The notes below the pieces were generated by a model. That model worked only from the letters and a program-made list of their open reading frames with translations, made no database searches and was not told where the DNA came from. 64,000 nucleotides of DNA, taken from the NCBI GenBank assembly GCA_020137815.1, contig CM035353.1, forward strand, positions 8,463,298 through 8,527,297. The letters are read 5' to 3'. Shown in pieces: positions 10,292 through 23,011 of the stretch. Origin of the DNA: Hormiphora californensis. Its lineage: Eukaryota > Ctenophora > Tentaculata > Cydippida > Pleurobrachiidae. The translations under genes were made by a program, and so were the position numbers. How positions within the stretch are numbered: the stretch's first letter is position 1; each line of letters begins with the position of its first letter.

Positions 10292-11473
10292 GCACAATTT
10301 GAATTTTACGAACGCGAATGGCGCGCGCATGTCGCGATGTCGTCCCCGTTGGCGCGCATATTCCTAAATAAATTGTTCGCGCGTTCCATTCATTTCAGCG
10401 AGATACCTGATCCAGACCCTGACTGTGAGTGTGATGTGAGCCACACTAATGTCTGTCAGGCATGGCTACCGCCTCCTAGGGCTGGGGAGTGAGGACTGCA
10501 GCTAGGATCGGATCAGTGCAGGATCACTGATCCTGGATCAGGATCCGGAGTCACACTCACACTCAGTGTGTCCTCAGAGCTGAGTCAGAATCAGTCACTG
10601 TGAGTGACCTGTGACTGACTGCAAGTGTGACTGTGAGACTCACAGTTTGAGCGTGACTGTGACAGTTTCAGTGAGACTGTCTGATCAGATAAAACTAAAA
10701 GTGACGCATCTTTATTTTGAAACCCCGGTCCAATGTGAGTCATATTTTTGATTTCAACTTCAAGGACATCATATTTTGACAACCGAAAATGTAAATTTCC
10801 AATTACAATCAGGGAGCAAACATAACTACTCTCTCGGTGTTTATAAATATAGGTACAAACAGAAGACATACAAACATAGCATCTCTCTCAGTCTCAGGGG
10901 GGGATATAATCAACTTCAAGGGGTCAAAATTAAATAAGATTTAACTCACAAGTTATCTATAGATTCCAGAACCCACAGCTTCTAAACATTAGTGTTTGCA
11001 TAATCAAGTTTTCCCGGCTAGTGTTGTGTGAGGTAAAAAGAGTGATTACGGTAAATTAAAAAGGCGTTTTTGTTAAAATCTGATCCCAGTCAGCATAATA
11101 ATATAGGGCGGCCTGACGGAAGAGAACTTTCACACTCCAATAAAGTTATTTAGGTACAGGAGACCAATTTGCACTCTCTTTCAGACGTGAGTCATCATGG
11201 ACACTGGATACTTTTTATGATGGTTTGGTATATTTTGTTCCAGCTTCACCCGAACATGTCTAAACTCAAAATATTTGCACTCTTGATATTAGCAACAATT
11301 TCACTGTTCACTCTCGCCCTCTCGCTTTCTCCACCCATTTTGACATCTATATTAACTTTCCACGAAAGGTGTTATAAATTATCAAAAAACTCATAAAAAT
11401 ATAAATAAGGTCTAAAATAATAGAGGCGGTACACACACATCTCATCTCCCAACTTATCACCCAGTGCAGTGTT
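10292..11473. other. Intergenic between WDR70 and the ETS gene
   Basis: No gene is supported here. From about 10410 to 10680 the DNA is rich in short gtgactgtgag/ctcacag permutations around overlapping ggatcactgatcctggatcagg motifs, giving weak self-complementarity. The rest is AT-rich unique sequence; the ETS 3' UTR probably ends in its right part. Confidence 0.5.
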
Positions 11474-12102
11474 CTAACTCGCCATCATGTGTTTTACAGG
11501 TCCATCGTTGGAGAGGTGTTGCTGCATTTGAGATATACAGTTCGCACTGAACATGTACTCTGTCACCCCATTACTAGCGGGGTTCTGAGGCAGGAGTGGT
11601 GAGGTGTTCGTGTTGGAAAGGGGGGAGGTGTTGTTAGGCAGGAGTGTTGTTGTAGGTGATGAGACGACTGGAGTTGAGGGGGTGTTAAAGGTGGCGGGCA
11701 GAGCACAGAATCCACCAAGAGGGGTGGCGTGGGCCGTATTGAAGTGAGGGTTCGTTGTGACTGGAGCAATCAGTCTCGTCTCAGGGGGCAGGGTTCCCAT
11801 GGCCGTCTTCAGCAGCTGGGTGAAGACAATATCGTCCGGGTTCCTGCAGTAACGGTACACCAACCGTTGCCCGGGGATGTGCTTGATGATATTTTTCTCG
11901 TAGTAATACCGCATCGCCCGGGACAGCTTATCAAAGTTCATGCGGGCATTGTTTTTTCTCCTACCCCACCTCCTAGCCAGCTCACGACTGTTGATCACCT
12001 TAAACTCAAGGTCATTCCCAGTCCATGCAATGAAGTCCTTGCAGGAGTGGTCCCCCAGTAGCTCCAGTATGAACTGCCAGAGGTGGACAGGATATGAAGG
12101 AC
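11474..12102 (-). CDS. Terminal ETS-domain exon A (intact)
   Basis: Open from the acceptor (cctctccag at 12103-12111) to a TAG at 11474-11476, about 209 residues. The winged-helix ETS domain fills the first 85 residues: [30 protein letters not shown], then [11 protein letters not shown] and the recognition helix [19 protein letters not shown] with the DNA-contacting RAMRYYY arginines (usual consensus SRALRYYY). It is followed by [20 protein letters not shown] and a Ser/Thr/Asn/Pro-rich tail of about 110 residues ending KHMMAS. It is the second of two tandem versions of the same exon and shares an 89-bp identical block with exon B. Confidence 0.9.
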
Positions 12103-15100
12103 CTGGAGAGGAGGAGGGTTAAATCTGGGCAGGAGGGAAGGGGACATTAGCCGTCACTTATTGTTGTGTGTCAGTCAACAAGGATCAGAGTTTGTGTTTT
12201 GGTCAAAGTCATAGTGGGAGTAAAGATTTGGATAGAGAAAAAGAAGAGATCAGAGAAAGAGAAAGTTTCGAAATTTCGGGAATTTTTGGGAATTTAAAAC
12301 GCAGTTAATTCAGTTTGAATGGTGAAGCAATACAACAAAATAACACCAAAACAACACCATGTAATATTTTACATCATCTGCAGTAGTGATAACAGCATTA
12401 AATATCTTAATCAAACAAAAAACGTGTGTTTAGCATTCCATTAGTGTTACACATGTGTTAGGATCTAGTTAGACCTCTTAGTACAAGTATAGGTTGGCGT
12501 GCAGTTAAACGAGGCGCTGCCTCCTCAAAGGGATTTATCACGTGGATTTAAAAAGTGCTATTATAACATTTAGCTTCCATTGAAAAACGTATGTGTGGGA
12601 CACACGTGGAGTTAAGATATTAAAAAGTCAAATAAATAGGGGCTTGAAGAATAAATAACATCACAATTACCCCCTCAAACTTAGTAGCATACAAACACAC
12701 ATTCACAAGAAAAAAACGCTACAATTTCTCGGAATTTCATCATTTTTGCTCTTTTTCGCTTTCATAAGTTACCCCTTCTCCTTTTCAAGTCCCATATAAT
12801 CACTCACACATTATCACACACACTCACACACAAACAGATCCCTAATTCAGAATCTCTTTCTCTCCCGCACCCAATATCACTGCTACCTAATAGACAGTCA
12901 TTTTGACAAAAGGGTCTGGCCGGGCCGGCTGTGTATTCATGTTGGGTGCTGCATTGAAATATGTCTCAGGGAGGGAGGGGCCCGGAATGGGGGAATTAAA
13001 ACAAGGGTTGGTGGTAACCGGGGCAGTTAATCTGGCATCAGGGGGCAGGGAACCTAGAGCTGCCTTCAGCAGCTGGGTGAAAGACAATATCGTCCGGGTT
13101 CCTACAGAATCGATACACCAACCGTTGCCCGGGGATGTGCTTGATGATATTTTTCTCGTAGTAATACCGCATCGCCCGGGACAGCTTATCAAAGTTCATG
13201 CGTGGTTTATTTTTCCTCTTGCCCCACCTCCTAGCTAGCTCGCGGCTGTTGAGGACTTTAAACTCGAGGTCATTGCCCGTCCACGAAATGATATCTTGGC
13301 AGCTGTGATCCCCCAGTAACTCAAGTATGAATTGCCACAAGTGAACAGGGTAGGTGGGCCCTGCAAAGAGAGATGTTTCACTGGCTTGATCTTTTTTAAT
13401 TTGAAATTTCCCAAAATGCACACGATGATATAGAGAGAGATAGAGATAGAGAGAGGGAGGGTAGTCAGTCAGTTAGTCAGTTAGATATTGAGATATCACA
13501 TACCTGCGGGGAATGGGGCGTTTAATCCTCCTTATCCTCATTGGTCCATTAACCTCACTCTGCTGATACTCGTGTAGTTTTATCTCAGAGTGGTTCCGTG
13601 GGGTAGCAGTATCGGTGGGGGTCGCTACTGTTGTTGGTATGGCCGTGAGACCCCCGAACAGGGGATGTGATAGGACGGGGTCTGTTTCAGCGGTACTCCT
13701 GTAATCAGAGTCAGAGTGTCAGTATTGTGTTGTATTGTCAGTTGTCATGGTAACAGGGGGGAGGGAGTTCTTGCTCACACACTCACACAAAACCCACACA
13801 CATTCTAAGCCAATCAGAGGCCAGGATTTCAAAATATCCAGGCTTGTGATTGGTTGGTTTATTTTAAATTGTAGCCGCGATAGATCAAGCACAGTGAAAC
13901 ACCCCATTGTGAGCTGCAGGGCCCATACAAACAGTGTGGGTGTGATAATATATAAAACATGCAATATCTCTAGTATAATAGTGCTGTGCTACTTACAGGG
14001 TGGGCTGGTATTTGTTATCCTGTTTTAGGTGATCTTGGTTGACGAAGGAGTTGGGGAACATCATGTCCGATAACCTGGTAGAGAGGGGAGGGGTGTTAGA
14101 CCTGGGTTAGTAAAGAGGAGGGGGAACAGGAGGGGACAGTTCGAGCTAGGGGGAGGTAGTCGAGAACACCTACAGCTATAAGAAGTGCAATTATAATAGT
14201 GGTGAAGGTGGGATGTTATCAAGTTAGGAAACTCTACGTACCTGTACCCTTGGTAGTCGATCTGATTAAGGTTCATTGTGGCGCTGGGGTAGAGACCTCC
14301 CGCTGTCTGGTTGGCGTTACCCAGGTAATAGGGGTTCAACTGGTAGGGTGAGTTGGGGGATGATGGCTCTGGTTTCACTGGGAGAGGGTAGGTTGGATAT
14401 GTCTGGTGCTGGGAGGAAAACACTGGATTTGATAACATCGAGGTTGTATCGTAGGCAGCCGTTCCACCACTGAACTGTCGCTGCATTGATGATGATCTGA
14501 GGAGGGAGAGGGGGTGTTAGATCTGGGGGATGGGGTGTTAGAATCTGGGTGGTCTGGGGGAGAGGGTGTTACAATCTGGGTGGTCTGGGGAAGGGGGTGT
14601 TAGAATTGATGGTAATGAAGACTGATCTGAGGAGGGAGAGGGTGTGTTAGAATCTGGGTGATCTGGGGAGGGGGTGTTAGAATCTGGGTGGTCTGGGGAA
14701 GGGGGTGTTAGAATCTGGGTGGTCTGGGGGGGGGAGGGGTGTGATAGAATCTGGGGGAGAAGGGGGCGAGGAAGGGGTGTTTTAGAATGGTAATGAAGAC
14801 TCTGGGTGGGAGGGGGAAATATATGTTGGTATTAGACACATGGTCACTTGATGATATGGATATGGATGTGCAAATGATATTGATGATATGGATGCGCAAA
14901 TAAAAGCTGAACTATATACATTCCCCGTGAACTATTATATAATACATTCCCCCATTTTATATTTCCGGGTATATCACCCACCCAACTACACACACCCTCA
15001 AAGTTAATCTACAACTTGGTATAGCTCGAGGTCTAATGTCTTGGTTTTCCTGCTCAAAACTATCACCACCAAGAGATGTCATATTTGTTTTAAACCATTC

Positions 15101-15184
15101 CAAGTGGTGTCGAGACTCGAGTGAGAGAAAAACGGCGATGACCTAAGGCTAGGAGATTTGGGCAAAGGAGAAATTTAACAAAGA

Positions 15185-15234
<50 letters not shown>

Positions 15235-16302
15235 ACATACAACACTTACAGCAAGAGGAGGTGCTCCACACGGAAGCGCGAGGTAGCAGACATGTGTCTA
15301 GACTGGACTGTCTGGCCATGTACCAGCTACTAGCTGTGCAGGACCCAGTTAGCGGCTAGCCGGCCCGACACCCCCGCCCAGACACCAGACACCAGACTTG
15401 TTAGACGGGGTATTATAGCAAGCTGATCTCTAGTAGGTAGGGGCGGACAAGGGATGGATCTAATCAATGTCTAGCCGGGGGACAAGGGATCGGTCTAATC
15501 AGAGTTTCTAGCCGGCCCGACACCCCCAACCCAGACACCAGACCCGACTTGCTTGGGGACAAGGGTCTAATCAGCTAACTTCTAGCCGGGGGAAACACAC
15601 CCAGACACCAGACACCACTGTTAGATATCCAGAACTACCACCCTAACAAGGTCGTCTAATTGGGATCACATGGCACTGAAGCAACACAGGGTTACAATGA
15701 ACTTCTAATTCATCATTTTCTACCGAAACTTGGGGACTATTATATCGAGATCTTCATGAAGGAGTCCCACACCTCTTTTTGTATTAGTGGATCCTCTTGT
15801 TCGAAAATGCCATCTCTCTCTGAGTCTCTTTTATTCCTCCTCCCCTCTCTTCTATACAACTCCCTCTCTATGATGTCTCCATTGACTCCCTCCTCTTTCT
15901 GACTTTCTGAGCTCTCATTCTCACTCTAACTCCCCCTCGCTGAGCTCTCATCCTCACCCTAACTCCCCCATTCTAAGCTCTCATCCTCACTCTAACTCCC
16001 CCATTCTAAGATGCCCTTCTCACTCCACTATAAGTGTAAAGCCGGAAGTTGGAGCGCAGCACACCACGTGACTCAATACCACGTGGAGATCACGGGGTGT
16101 CTAGAAACACATCACATGACACTAATATCTGTCTAGCAACTCCCCTCCGAGACAGAGGTAATCACGTGACCCCTCTGAGCCAATGGGAGGACGAGAATTA
16201 CAGACGTCCACCAATGGTGAGGGTAGAATTGTGAAACAACAGACATCTCTCTGGAGTTGTGTGAGTCTGAGTGTGACACACATTCAATGTTACTTGAGAG
16301 AG

Positions 16303-16379
<77 letters not shown>

Positions 16380-16381
16380 GA

Positions 16382-16412
<31 letters not shown>

Positions 16413-16417
16413 AGGAG

Positions 16418-16470
<53 letters not shown>

Positions 16471-17651
16471 GAGATGATGGGAGCGTGTGACACATAGAAA
16501 TAACAAGCGAGAGGAGTGAGAATGGTTGCGCGACAAACAGGACACACTGCCACGGCAAGATCGATTGCGAACAAGAGATCGTAATATCATGAATAGAATG
16601 GCCGAAAAATAACTGCCACTGGAGAAGCATATTGAACTTTTATAATTTATTTGATGTAGTATCTAACCAAACCCCCGATCCCTGCAAGTCATGCACAATT
16701 TCGAAGAAGTAAGAACCATAAAACGCATCATCATTAAACAACTCAGAGGTCCCAACACATGACTATGAAGCCCAGTGTGAATTACAAAATAACTTACGAT
16801 GTTATAGCGTGTCCAGTGTTGTAGAGGCTATCGAAGTTCTGTTGTGTACAGTTTGTGATGTGATCCCGGGGTTGTTGCTGCTGTTGCTGTTGCTGTTGCT
16901 GTGAAAAGGTATTCTCGTCATTGCAGAAGTCTGATCCTCTAATGGGACTGGGCTCTGTCTTACAGTTCCCGTTGTATGATTCCATGTTCTCCCCTGATAT
17001 AGAGGGCGGTTAGATCAGCAAATAGAGGGGGCACGGCGGAATAATAGTTACAAATCGTAACGGTTTTACTCCGACTGCATGCTATTGGTAATCGGTAAAA
17101 TACGGCGGGAGATTTAAACAAGCTGGCTACTACTGCAGCAGTATAGCTGGCTACCATTATAGACCAGGTATACTGCTGCAGAAGTGCAGTGTGTAAACTT
17201 AGTAAACAGACAGGTGGCTAGACAGCAGCCAGCCAGACACTGATGTGTGTTGCCAGATATCTGGTTTATAACATTTTAGTCGTGATTTAGAGTGGAGAAC
17301 AGAGCCTATCAATCAGCTATATGGGGTGTTTGACGTACCTGTACCGTTGTATATCTGAGAGAGATTGGAGCGGAGAGATTCCAGCATTGTACTGACGCTG
17401 TTAGTGTTTCCTTCTCCACCTCCACTGCTGGGCGAATTGGAACTGGATCCGTTCAATATCTTGTTATCTGGAGCGAGGAGGGGGTGTTAGAGGGATGGTA
17501 GACTAGGGAATAGAGGGGGAGGACACATGTTACAAACTATACGGACAGTGTGATAGTGTGACATACAATGTGCAATAACAGAGTGTGATCTAAACTCACC
17601 GTGGCTTGTGAGACCAACGAGGGGTGGAAGAGAGTTAAGAAGAACTGTCAT
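11474..17651 (-). CDS. ETS-family transcription factor gene, core coding exons
   Basis: Nuclear DNA-binding protein recognising GGAA sites. Minus-strand exons: 17600-17651 ([10 protein letters not shown], one possible start), 17339-17467 ([19 protein letters not shown]), 16798-16993 (with a run of ten Gln), 14242-14496 (QYTF-free, Pro/Tyr-rich, [15 protein letters not shown]), 13997-14074, 13504-13698, then one of two terminal ETS exons (13360-12887 or 12102-11474). Phases agree through 13504. The junction to either ETS exon then fails by one base unless a weaker acceptor upstream of the first ETS exon (gatcaagccag) is used, or the 13504-13698 exon contains an indel. VKPEP is a typical sumoylation motif. 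The ETS sequence is not clearly one vertebrate subfamily; [10 protein letters not shown] followed by NPDD recalls ETV6/7. Confidence 0.85.
12887..13360 (-). CDS. Terminal ETS-domain exon B, single-base frameshift after the ETS domain
   Basis: Paralogous or alternative ETS exon: [53 protein letters not shown] and [12 protein letters not shown] are all intact. After RNPDDIV one extra base is present compared with exon A (gggtgaaagac versus gggtgaagac in + sense, near 13080). The frame of exon [16 protein letters not shown] onward to a TAG at 12887-12889, is picked up only in the +1 frame. As written, the domain reads into an unrelated short tail. The shorter tail lacks the Ser/Thr-rich segment of exon A. 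Confidence 0.8.
14497..14800. repeat. Minisatellite next to an ETS-gene acceptor
   Basis: Units of about 26 bp (ggtgttagaatctgggtggt plus ctgggg) recur about eight times. The pyrimidine tract and AG of the 14242-14496 exon (gene sense ctccctcctcagATCA) are repeated near 14620-14640. Parts of the unit also recur at 14780-14800. Confidence 0.8.
15182..15234. repeat. (GA)n microsatellite
   Basis: Nearly pure GA dinucleotide run with one interruption (gata), just upstream in + sense of the candidate alternative exon at 15250-15319. Confidence 0.95.
15250..15319 (-). other. Candidate alternative first exon of the ETS gene
   Basis: A short open segment starts at an ATG (15317-15319; [16 protein letters not shown]) and ends at a good donor, CTTGCT followed by GTAAGTG. 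Its phase does not match the next coding exon (14496). If used, it is probably a 5' leader exon, with translation starting at the internal Met of the next exon (SSSMQRQF). An E-box/ETS-site cluster 700-900 bp upstream (16041-16170) supports an internal promoter. Confidence 0.35.
16041..16170 (-). promoter_or_regulatory. Promoter-like cluster: ETS site, three CACGTG boxes, CCAAT
   Basis: Within 150 bp there are a high-affinity ETS site (gccggaagt at 16041), palindromic E-boxes cacgtg at 16065, 16080 and 16163, and a ccaat box at about 16181. It lies inside the ETS gene upstream of the candidate exon at 15250-15319, which suggests an internal, possibly autoregulated promoter. Function is inferred from motifs only. 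Confidence 0.4.
16292..16476. repeat. (GA)n microsatellite, imperfect
   Basis: About 185 bp of GA with scattered extra G or A that shift register. Long apparent ORFs over it (RERERE/SLSLSL) are repeat translations, not genes. Confidence 0.95.
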
Positions 17652-18066
17652 GCTACAATAATGGGTGGTTAAATACACTGCAGAAAACGAGTTGCAAACA
17701 TCGAAATAGTTGACAACGATCAGAGACACTAAATAGCTGGGTAGTCACTAGTCATGTAGAGACTGGTTGAAGACGTATAGGGTTCCAAGCAAGTACAATG
17801 ATACAACTGATCAGTAAAGTAACTATCTGTAGCTGGTTGTATACTAAACTAAGATCCACTAAACTAACAGATCTGACTCAGCAGATACGGAGCCAGGGTT
17901 ACAGCCTGGTTACACCCTGGTTACACCAAGACTCAGCAGATATATATGTGTTAAGGAGTGGCTCCAAGCTAGCTAGTAGTGGAGCTATGGTGCTAATACA
18001 TTATAGTCACTAAATCAAATCACTTACCGTACACAACCTAAAATAGCTAATATTGGCACGTGACAT

Positions 18067-18110
<44 letters not shown>

Positions 18111-18558
18111 TCCGAGTTAGATGCTCTCTCTCTCCTCTCTCTCTCTCTGCAATACACGTGTGTCAGAGAGAGAGGGGGCACCCCCCGGCTACACCCGGAA
18201 GCAGCTACACAATATATGGTTCAAGCAGCAGTTTGACACTGCACCTTTATACCCTCACATTAGGCTCCCCACACCCCCCATCAGGGACCCCACCGCTGGG
18301 AAACCCAAGCTACTCCCACCAAGGGGGTAGGAGAGTGAGCGAGTAATTAGGATTTCCGGGTAACACCGGAGAGGTGGTGAGAACTAATGGAGATCTGTTA
18401 CAGGTACATGTCACAGTATGTAATTGGAATTGTTGCAACTGCAACAAACTCTGCAAGACAGCAACTGAATAAGATTAAATTGAAATGCAGTTTTTAAGGC
18501 CGGTGCAGCTTGCTGGCTTGCTGCAGCAGTTAGTAACTGTTCTTAGAATTTAATGACG

Positions 18559-18619
<61 letters not shown>

Positions 18620-20256
18620 TCTCTCTGTTCAGTGTTAGCGGCCAACGCACTGGACCACGTGGACATATTGTTGGGCATTAAAGAAATTAATTGAGAAATT
18701 TAAATACTAAATGCTTTTGAATTACCACCTAGCAGGAGCCAATGAAACTTATGCCAACCAACAAGATGTGTGTCTACTAACTACTTTCTCTCTACGAAAA
18801 GAGCTGCAACGAGTTGGAGAAAGCAAATAATCTGCAGATTATCTATTTGCTTTCTACTAGATATTATATGCTATTTCTGGGATCCATGATAAACTACCAA
18901 TATTATTATTAGAAGGCTGCAGATTATAAAAACTATAATTGTTGCTGAAGGGCCTAGGAAGAGGGTGTTTCTAAGAAAAAGGAACTGTTTTTAGTAGTTC
19001 CTGGTTTGGGCGAGTCTGAATATATAATGGATGATCAGTTCTAACTGAGTAGCTGCAGTAGAGGGGGATGAATTCTATCAGGGCCGAGAGGGATGATGAA
19101 GTGACTAGACTCTTTCCCTTCACCTAGAATAGAAGAAGGGGGAGGGCTTAATATAGAATCAGTGCTCATGGAGGATGGCAGTGATTTCCCCATTACATCA
19201 TGTTCACAGATCTAACTACTTGTGGCGCCCCGTTACTTCCCGGCCAGTTAGCCGGTTAGTGCACCCTCTAAGTGACAGATTCAGAGATTGATACAACGTG
19301 AGGATCAGAACACCGCCAACAACCTAGACCACCTCTAATACTGTCTCTATTTCTCTCTCTCTCCTCTCTGATATACTACTAGACCTCCCATTAGCTCTAT
19401 ACTTCAGTGGAGGGGTTACAATCGTTTGAAGCACGTGTCAAAGGCCAAGTAGTATAGACACTTTCAGTTGAGGCCGTGATCCCTCCTGTATGAAACATCA
19501 AGTATAGACACTGCAAGCCTTCTAAAGAGAGACTATAGGTCATCTCTCCTGTGAAACATCGAGTGACAGAGCTAAGTAAAGGAACAAGAGTGATATGTAC
19601 AATGTACGGGGGAGAAGGACATGGTGTACAAGACCATGCCGTATCAAACTCGATCTAGGTCGGGGAGGAGGGGCCTTGTAAAAACAACAATGTGAAACTG
19701 CTATAACACTGCATGCTCCCCCCTTTTTAAACCACACAGTGCCTTGTAAAGAGAGATCTGGTTCTGGTTACGACAGGGGGTGATGTGAGCTGCTATGATT
19801 GCATGGCTGGATGCAGTAGCTGATTAAGTGTCGCAATACTAGTTACAGCTGAGCCGCAGTACTAGTTACTAGGGGGGTGTGATACCTGAGCCGCAGTACT
19901 AGTTACTAGGGGGGTGATACCTGAGACGATATGTGAACAGGCAATCATTGGACAACTACCGGAATGCAGCACAACTAGGTCCTACATACATTACAATGAT
20001 GTCTAAGAGCTCTAAGAGGTCCTACTTTACAGCTATTCAATAATGTCTAAAAGCTTTTATACCACGAATCACGATCATAGTGGAAGCAAAATAACAAAAC
20101 AAATTTTAACATTTGGTTTAAACACTATAATTATAAGTGTTTAAAGTTGTTATGTGTCTTATTATAGCTATCTCTTATTCAGCTAGGTCAGATCTGAGAT
20201 CACTGAACACTGTTCAGTGTTCGGTTTAAACACCAAGTTGTTTTGTTACTTTATAC

Positions 20257-20335
20257 TTTACTTACTCATTACTTTATACTTTACTTACTTATTACTTTAT
20301 ACTTTACTTACTTATTACTTTATACTGATATCTAG
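20257..20335. repeat. 21-bp tandem repeat (attactttatactttacttac)
   Basis: Nearly four copies of a 21-bp unit attactttatactttactta plus c/t, AT-rich, in non-coding sequence. Confidence 0.85.
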
Positions 20336-21769
20336 GCCACTGCGTCAAACCAGTTAATCGTGCGTCACGATATGGAAAGATACGTCCTAAATTTACCGTC
20401 TAACCATTAATATATGGTTATGAAGCATAATATATGTAGCTACGCCCAACTACTAGATACTGGTCCTAGGTGTTACAGAACTTTATTTAGAATACAGATA
20501 GAGCTATATATTGTAACAAAAAGAGGTGTCCCTTAATGAGTCCACCTAGGGGAACCCCCAAAATGAGTTAAAAGAAAAGGAATGATTAAAAACAACAAGT
20601 TCTCAGACAGGGTATATTGGGTGGGGCTCTGCAACTCTCCCACCCTTTACATTTGTCAGGGGGGGGGGGATGAAAAAGAAAATAAACCATGGGGCTCCTT
20701 TATGTCTGGGGAGTTCTAACTGTCTCGCTCTCACCATCTCTTTCTCGAGGACTAAAACTATATAGTGAAGACAAACTAAATTCACGCTCTCGATGAATGA
20801 ACCTGAACAGTCCGCATATCATGATCTTCAAGGTGAAGATATACCGGATTAGGGGATCTTAACATTTGGCTGAGTAGTTCGGTGACAAATAGTGATACTT
20901 ACAGGGAGAAAGAGAAGCTGGAGAGACAGGGAGAGAGAGGACTGAATTAGAACACGAGAAATAGGAAATGGAGTTGAAAATGGGGTGAATAGTGTGTCTA
21001 CCCCATTGTCCTCCCTGACAAGTTACTATATGATAGAAAAAAGAGATCATGATTCAGGAGTGTTCAATTACATGCTTCTAGAATGATGTTTCATTAATCA
21101 TAGCATATAAATTTTGTCATATTGTATTAATAACACTAGTGTTGTCTACAGTTTTTATTAAACATGCCTACTGCCTCGATGCTAATTAGTTTCATCATCA
21201 TCTTCATGTCCATTCTATTTAATCATAGTCGTAATACATTTTGAGTTTTAATAGTTTGATACTGATAATTTCTAATCTATTAGGATCCTCCTCAATTTAA
21301 ATTTTCATTGTGAATTACAGGAATGAGTGCTCGGCAAACAGGTGGCGAAATAGAGAGAGAGATGGAGAGATGAGATAGAGAGAGATTGAAAGAGAGATAT
21401 ATCGATATATAGTTGGAGAAAAAAAGAGAGGAATAGAGAATCTCTCTGACAAAGAGAGAGATCAAACAGTCATGGTCACACGTAAAGGAAGATTTGAATT
21501 CATTAAAGACCTGAAATAGAAACGAAACATCAATCTGAATTGACCTTGATTTTTCATGATGTACGAAATACAATTAGCGGTATAACTTGCCAACACTCAT
21601 CACCGCCACTCATCTCACATTGAGCCATTGATAAATTTGTAACAGAATGGTAAAGACCCATGAAGAATCTACTGCCAGGATATGATCACCTATGTATGGT
21701 ACTTAACAAGGATACAATAATCAGCTACCCATCTCGGGTTCCATAACTCCCACAGCAGGGCTCTGTACT

Positions 21770-21880
21770 TCCCGGATACAACCTTCTAACATCAACAAGC
21801 AAACACGTATTGTGGAAAGAGAGACCCGGAACGCTAGGCTTCCGGCTTTTTAATCAGTCGCGTTGACGTCACGTGTATAC
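21770..21880. promoter_or_regulatory. Possible promoter: ETS-like sites and overlapping CRE/E-box
   Basis: Contains acttcccgga, acccggaacg and cttccggctt (ETS-core motifs) and tgacgtcacgtg, a perfect CRE overlapping a CACGTG box. A further tcacgtgac lies at 22050. It is upstream of the ETS exon 17600-17651 in gene sense. No transcription start can be placed. Confidence 0.3.
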
Positions 21881-21992
21881 TAAATGAGAAACAGAGAGAG
21901 ATAGATAGATGAAGAGATAGAGAGTGAGATAGTGAGATAGATAGTGAGATAGAGAGTTAGAGTTGAGATATATAGGGATAGAGAAAGATAGA

Positions 21993-21993
21993 A

Positions 21994-22049
<56 letters not shown>

Positions 22050-22273
22050 CACGTGACAGCTGCTGCTTAGGGCGGAAACACTCCTGCCATGTGGGGGTGT
22101 AACTCTATCATGGCCCGGCAGCTGACAGATGATGTGAGCGGTGGTGAGAAATGGGGTCCCCAGTCTGACAGGTCGACCAGTGGTGGTGGTGGTGGTGTTC
22201 AAGAGGTATAGAGAGAGAAAGAGAGTGAGAGAAAGAGTGAGAGAAAGAGTGAGAGAGAGTGAGAGAGAGAGAG
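21993..22273. repeat. GA-rich microsatellite pair
   Basis: Pure (GA)n at 21993-22046 and gagagaaagagtgagag-type repeats at 22211-22273, separated by a unique segment carrying tcacgtgacagctg. Confidence 0.9.
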
Positions 22274-23011
22274 ATAAGGGGTGCTTTTATACCAGGCTAG
22301 AAAGTAACAACTACTGCAGTCAAGAATTTAAGCATTGCATTGATCAGAACTCAACCACATAACTCGAATATCTTGAAGCAACGCCTTCAAGACACTGAAC
22401 TAAACAATTATAACACTTGACTAGATCTACACTTGTATATATCTGGAACTGAACAGCGTACAACTGGCTACTGACTAGATCTACACTTATATCTGGAGCT
22501 GACTGACTACTGACTAGATCTACACTTATATCTGGAGCTGACTGGAACCTTCACAACCAGTAGTGACAAATTACATGTGACAAGCGTGACAAGTGAGAAG
22601 GGGTCAGGTGAGACATGGCGGATTGGGTCGCCCCCAATAAACAAGCACGCACTTGATCAGATGACAAGCATTATAGATTAGTAACTTGTCCCCCCGCTAT
22701 AGCAGATGACCCAATTAGGTACTAGAGCTCCCTCCCTCAATCAATTGGGCACGGAATTGGGGTCATATACCTCGTTTGAATGTTTTGCAGTACAAGGTGG
22801 CCAGGATCATTCATAGGACAAGGTGGCCCTCTGTTATTGGAGGGTCATTCTCTACATGCAACCTTGGTTATCCAATTGTAGACTGAGTCTAAAGTAAGGT
22901 TAGACTGATTTTGTATTGGGTAAGACTCCGGTGTCTCAATACTGACTAGATAGAGGTAGCTGTGATTGCTTCGTTCTATGTATTACGTGAATTCTCTTTG
23001 TATTTGACTTT

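Noticed and set aside
10410-10680. A tandem satellite of gtgactgtgag units
   Set aside because: Permuted short words without a consistent period; better described as low complexity.
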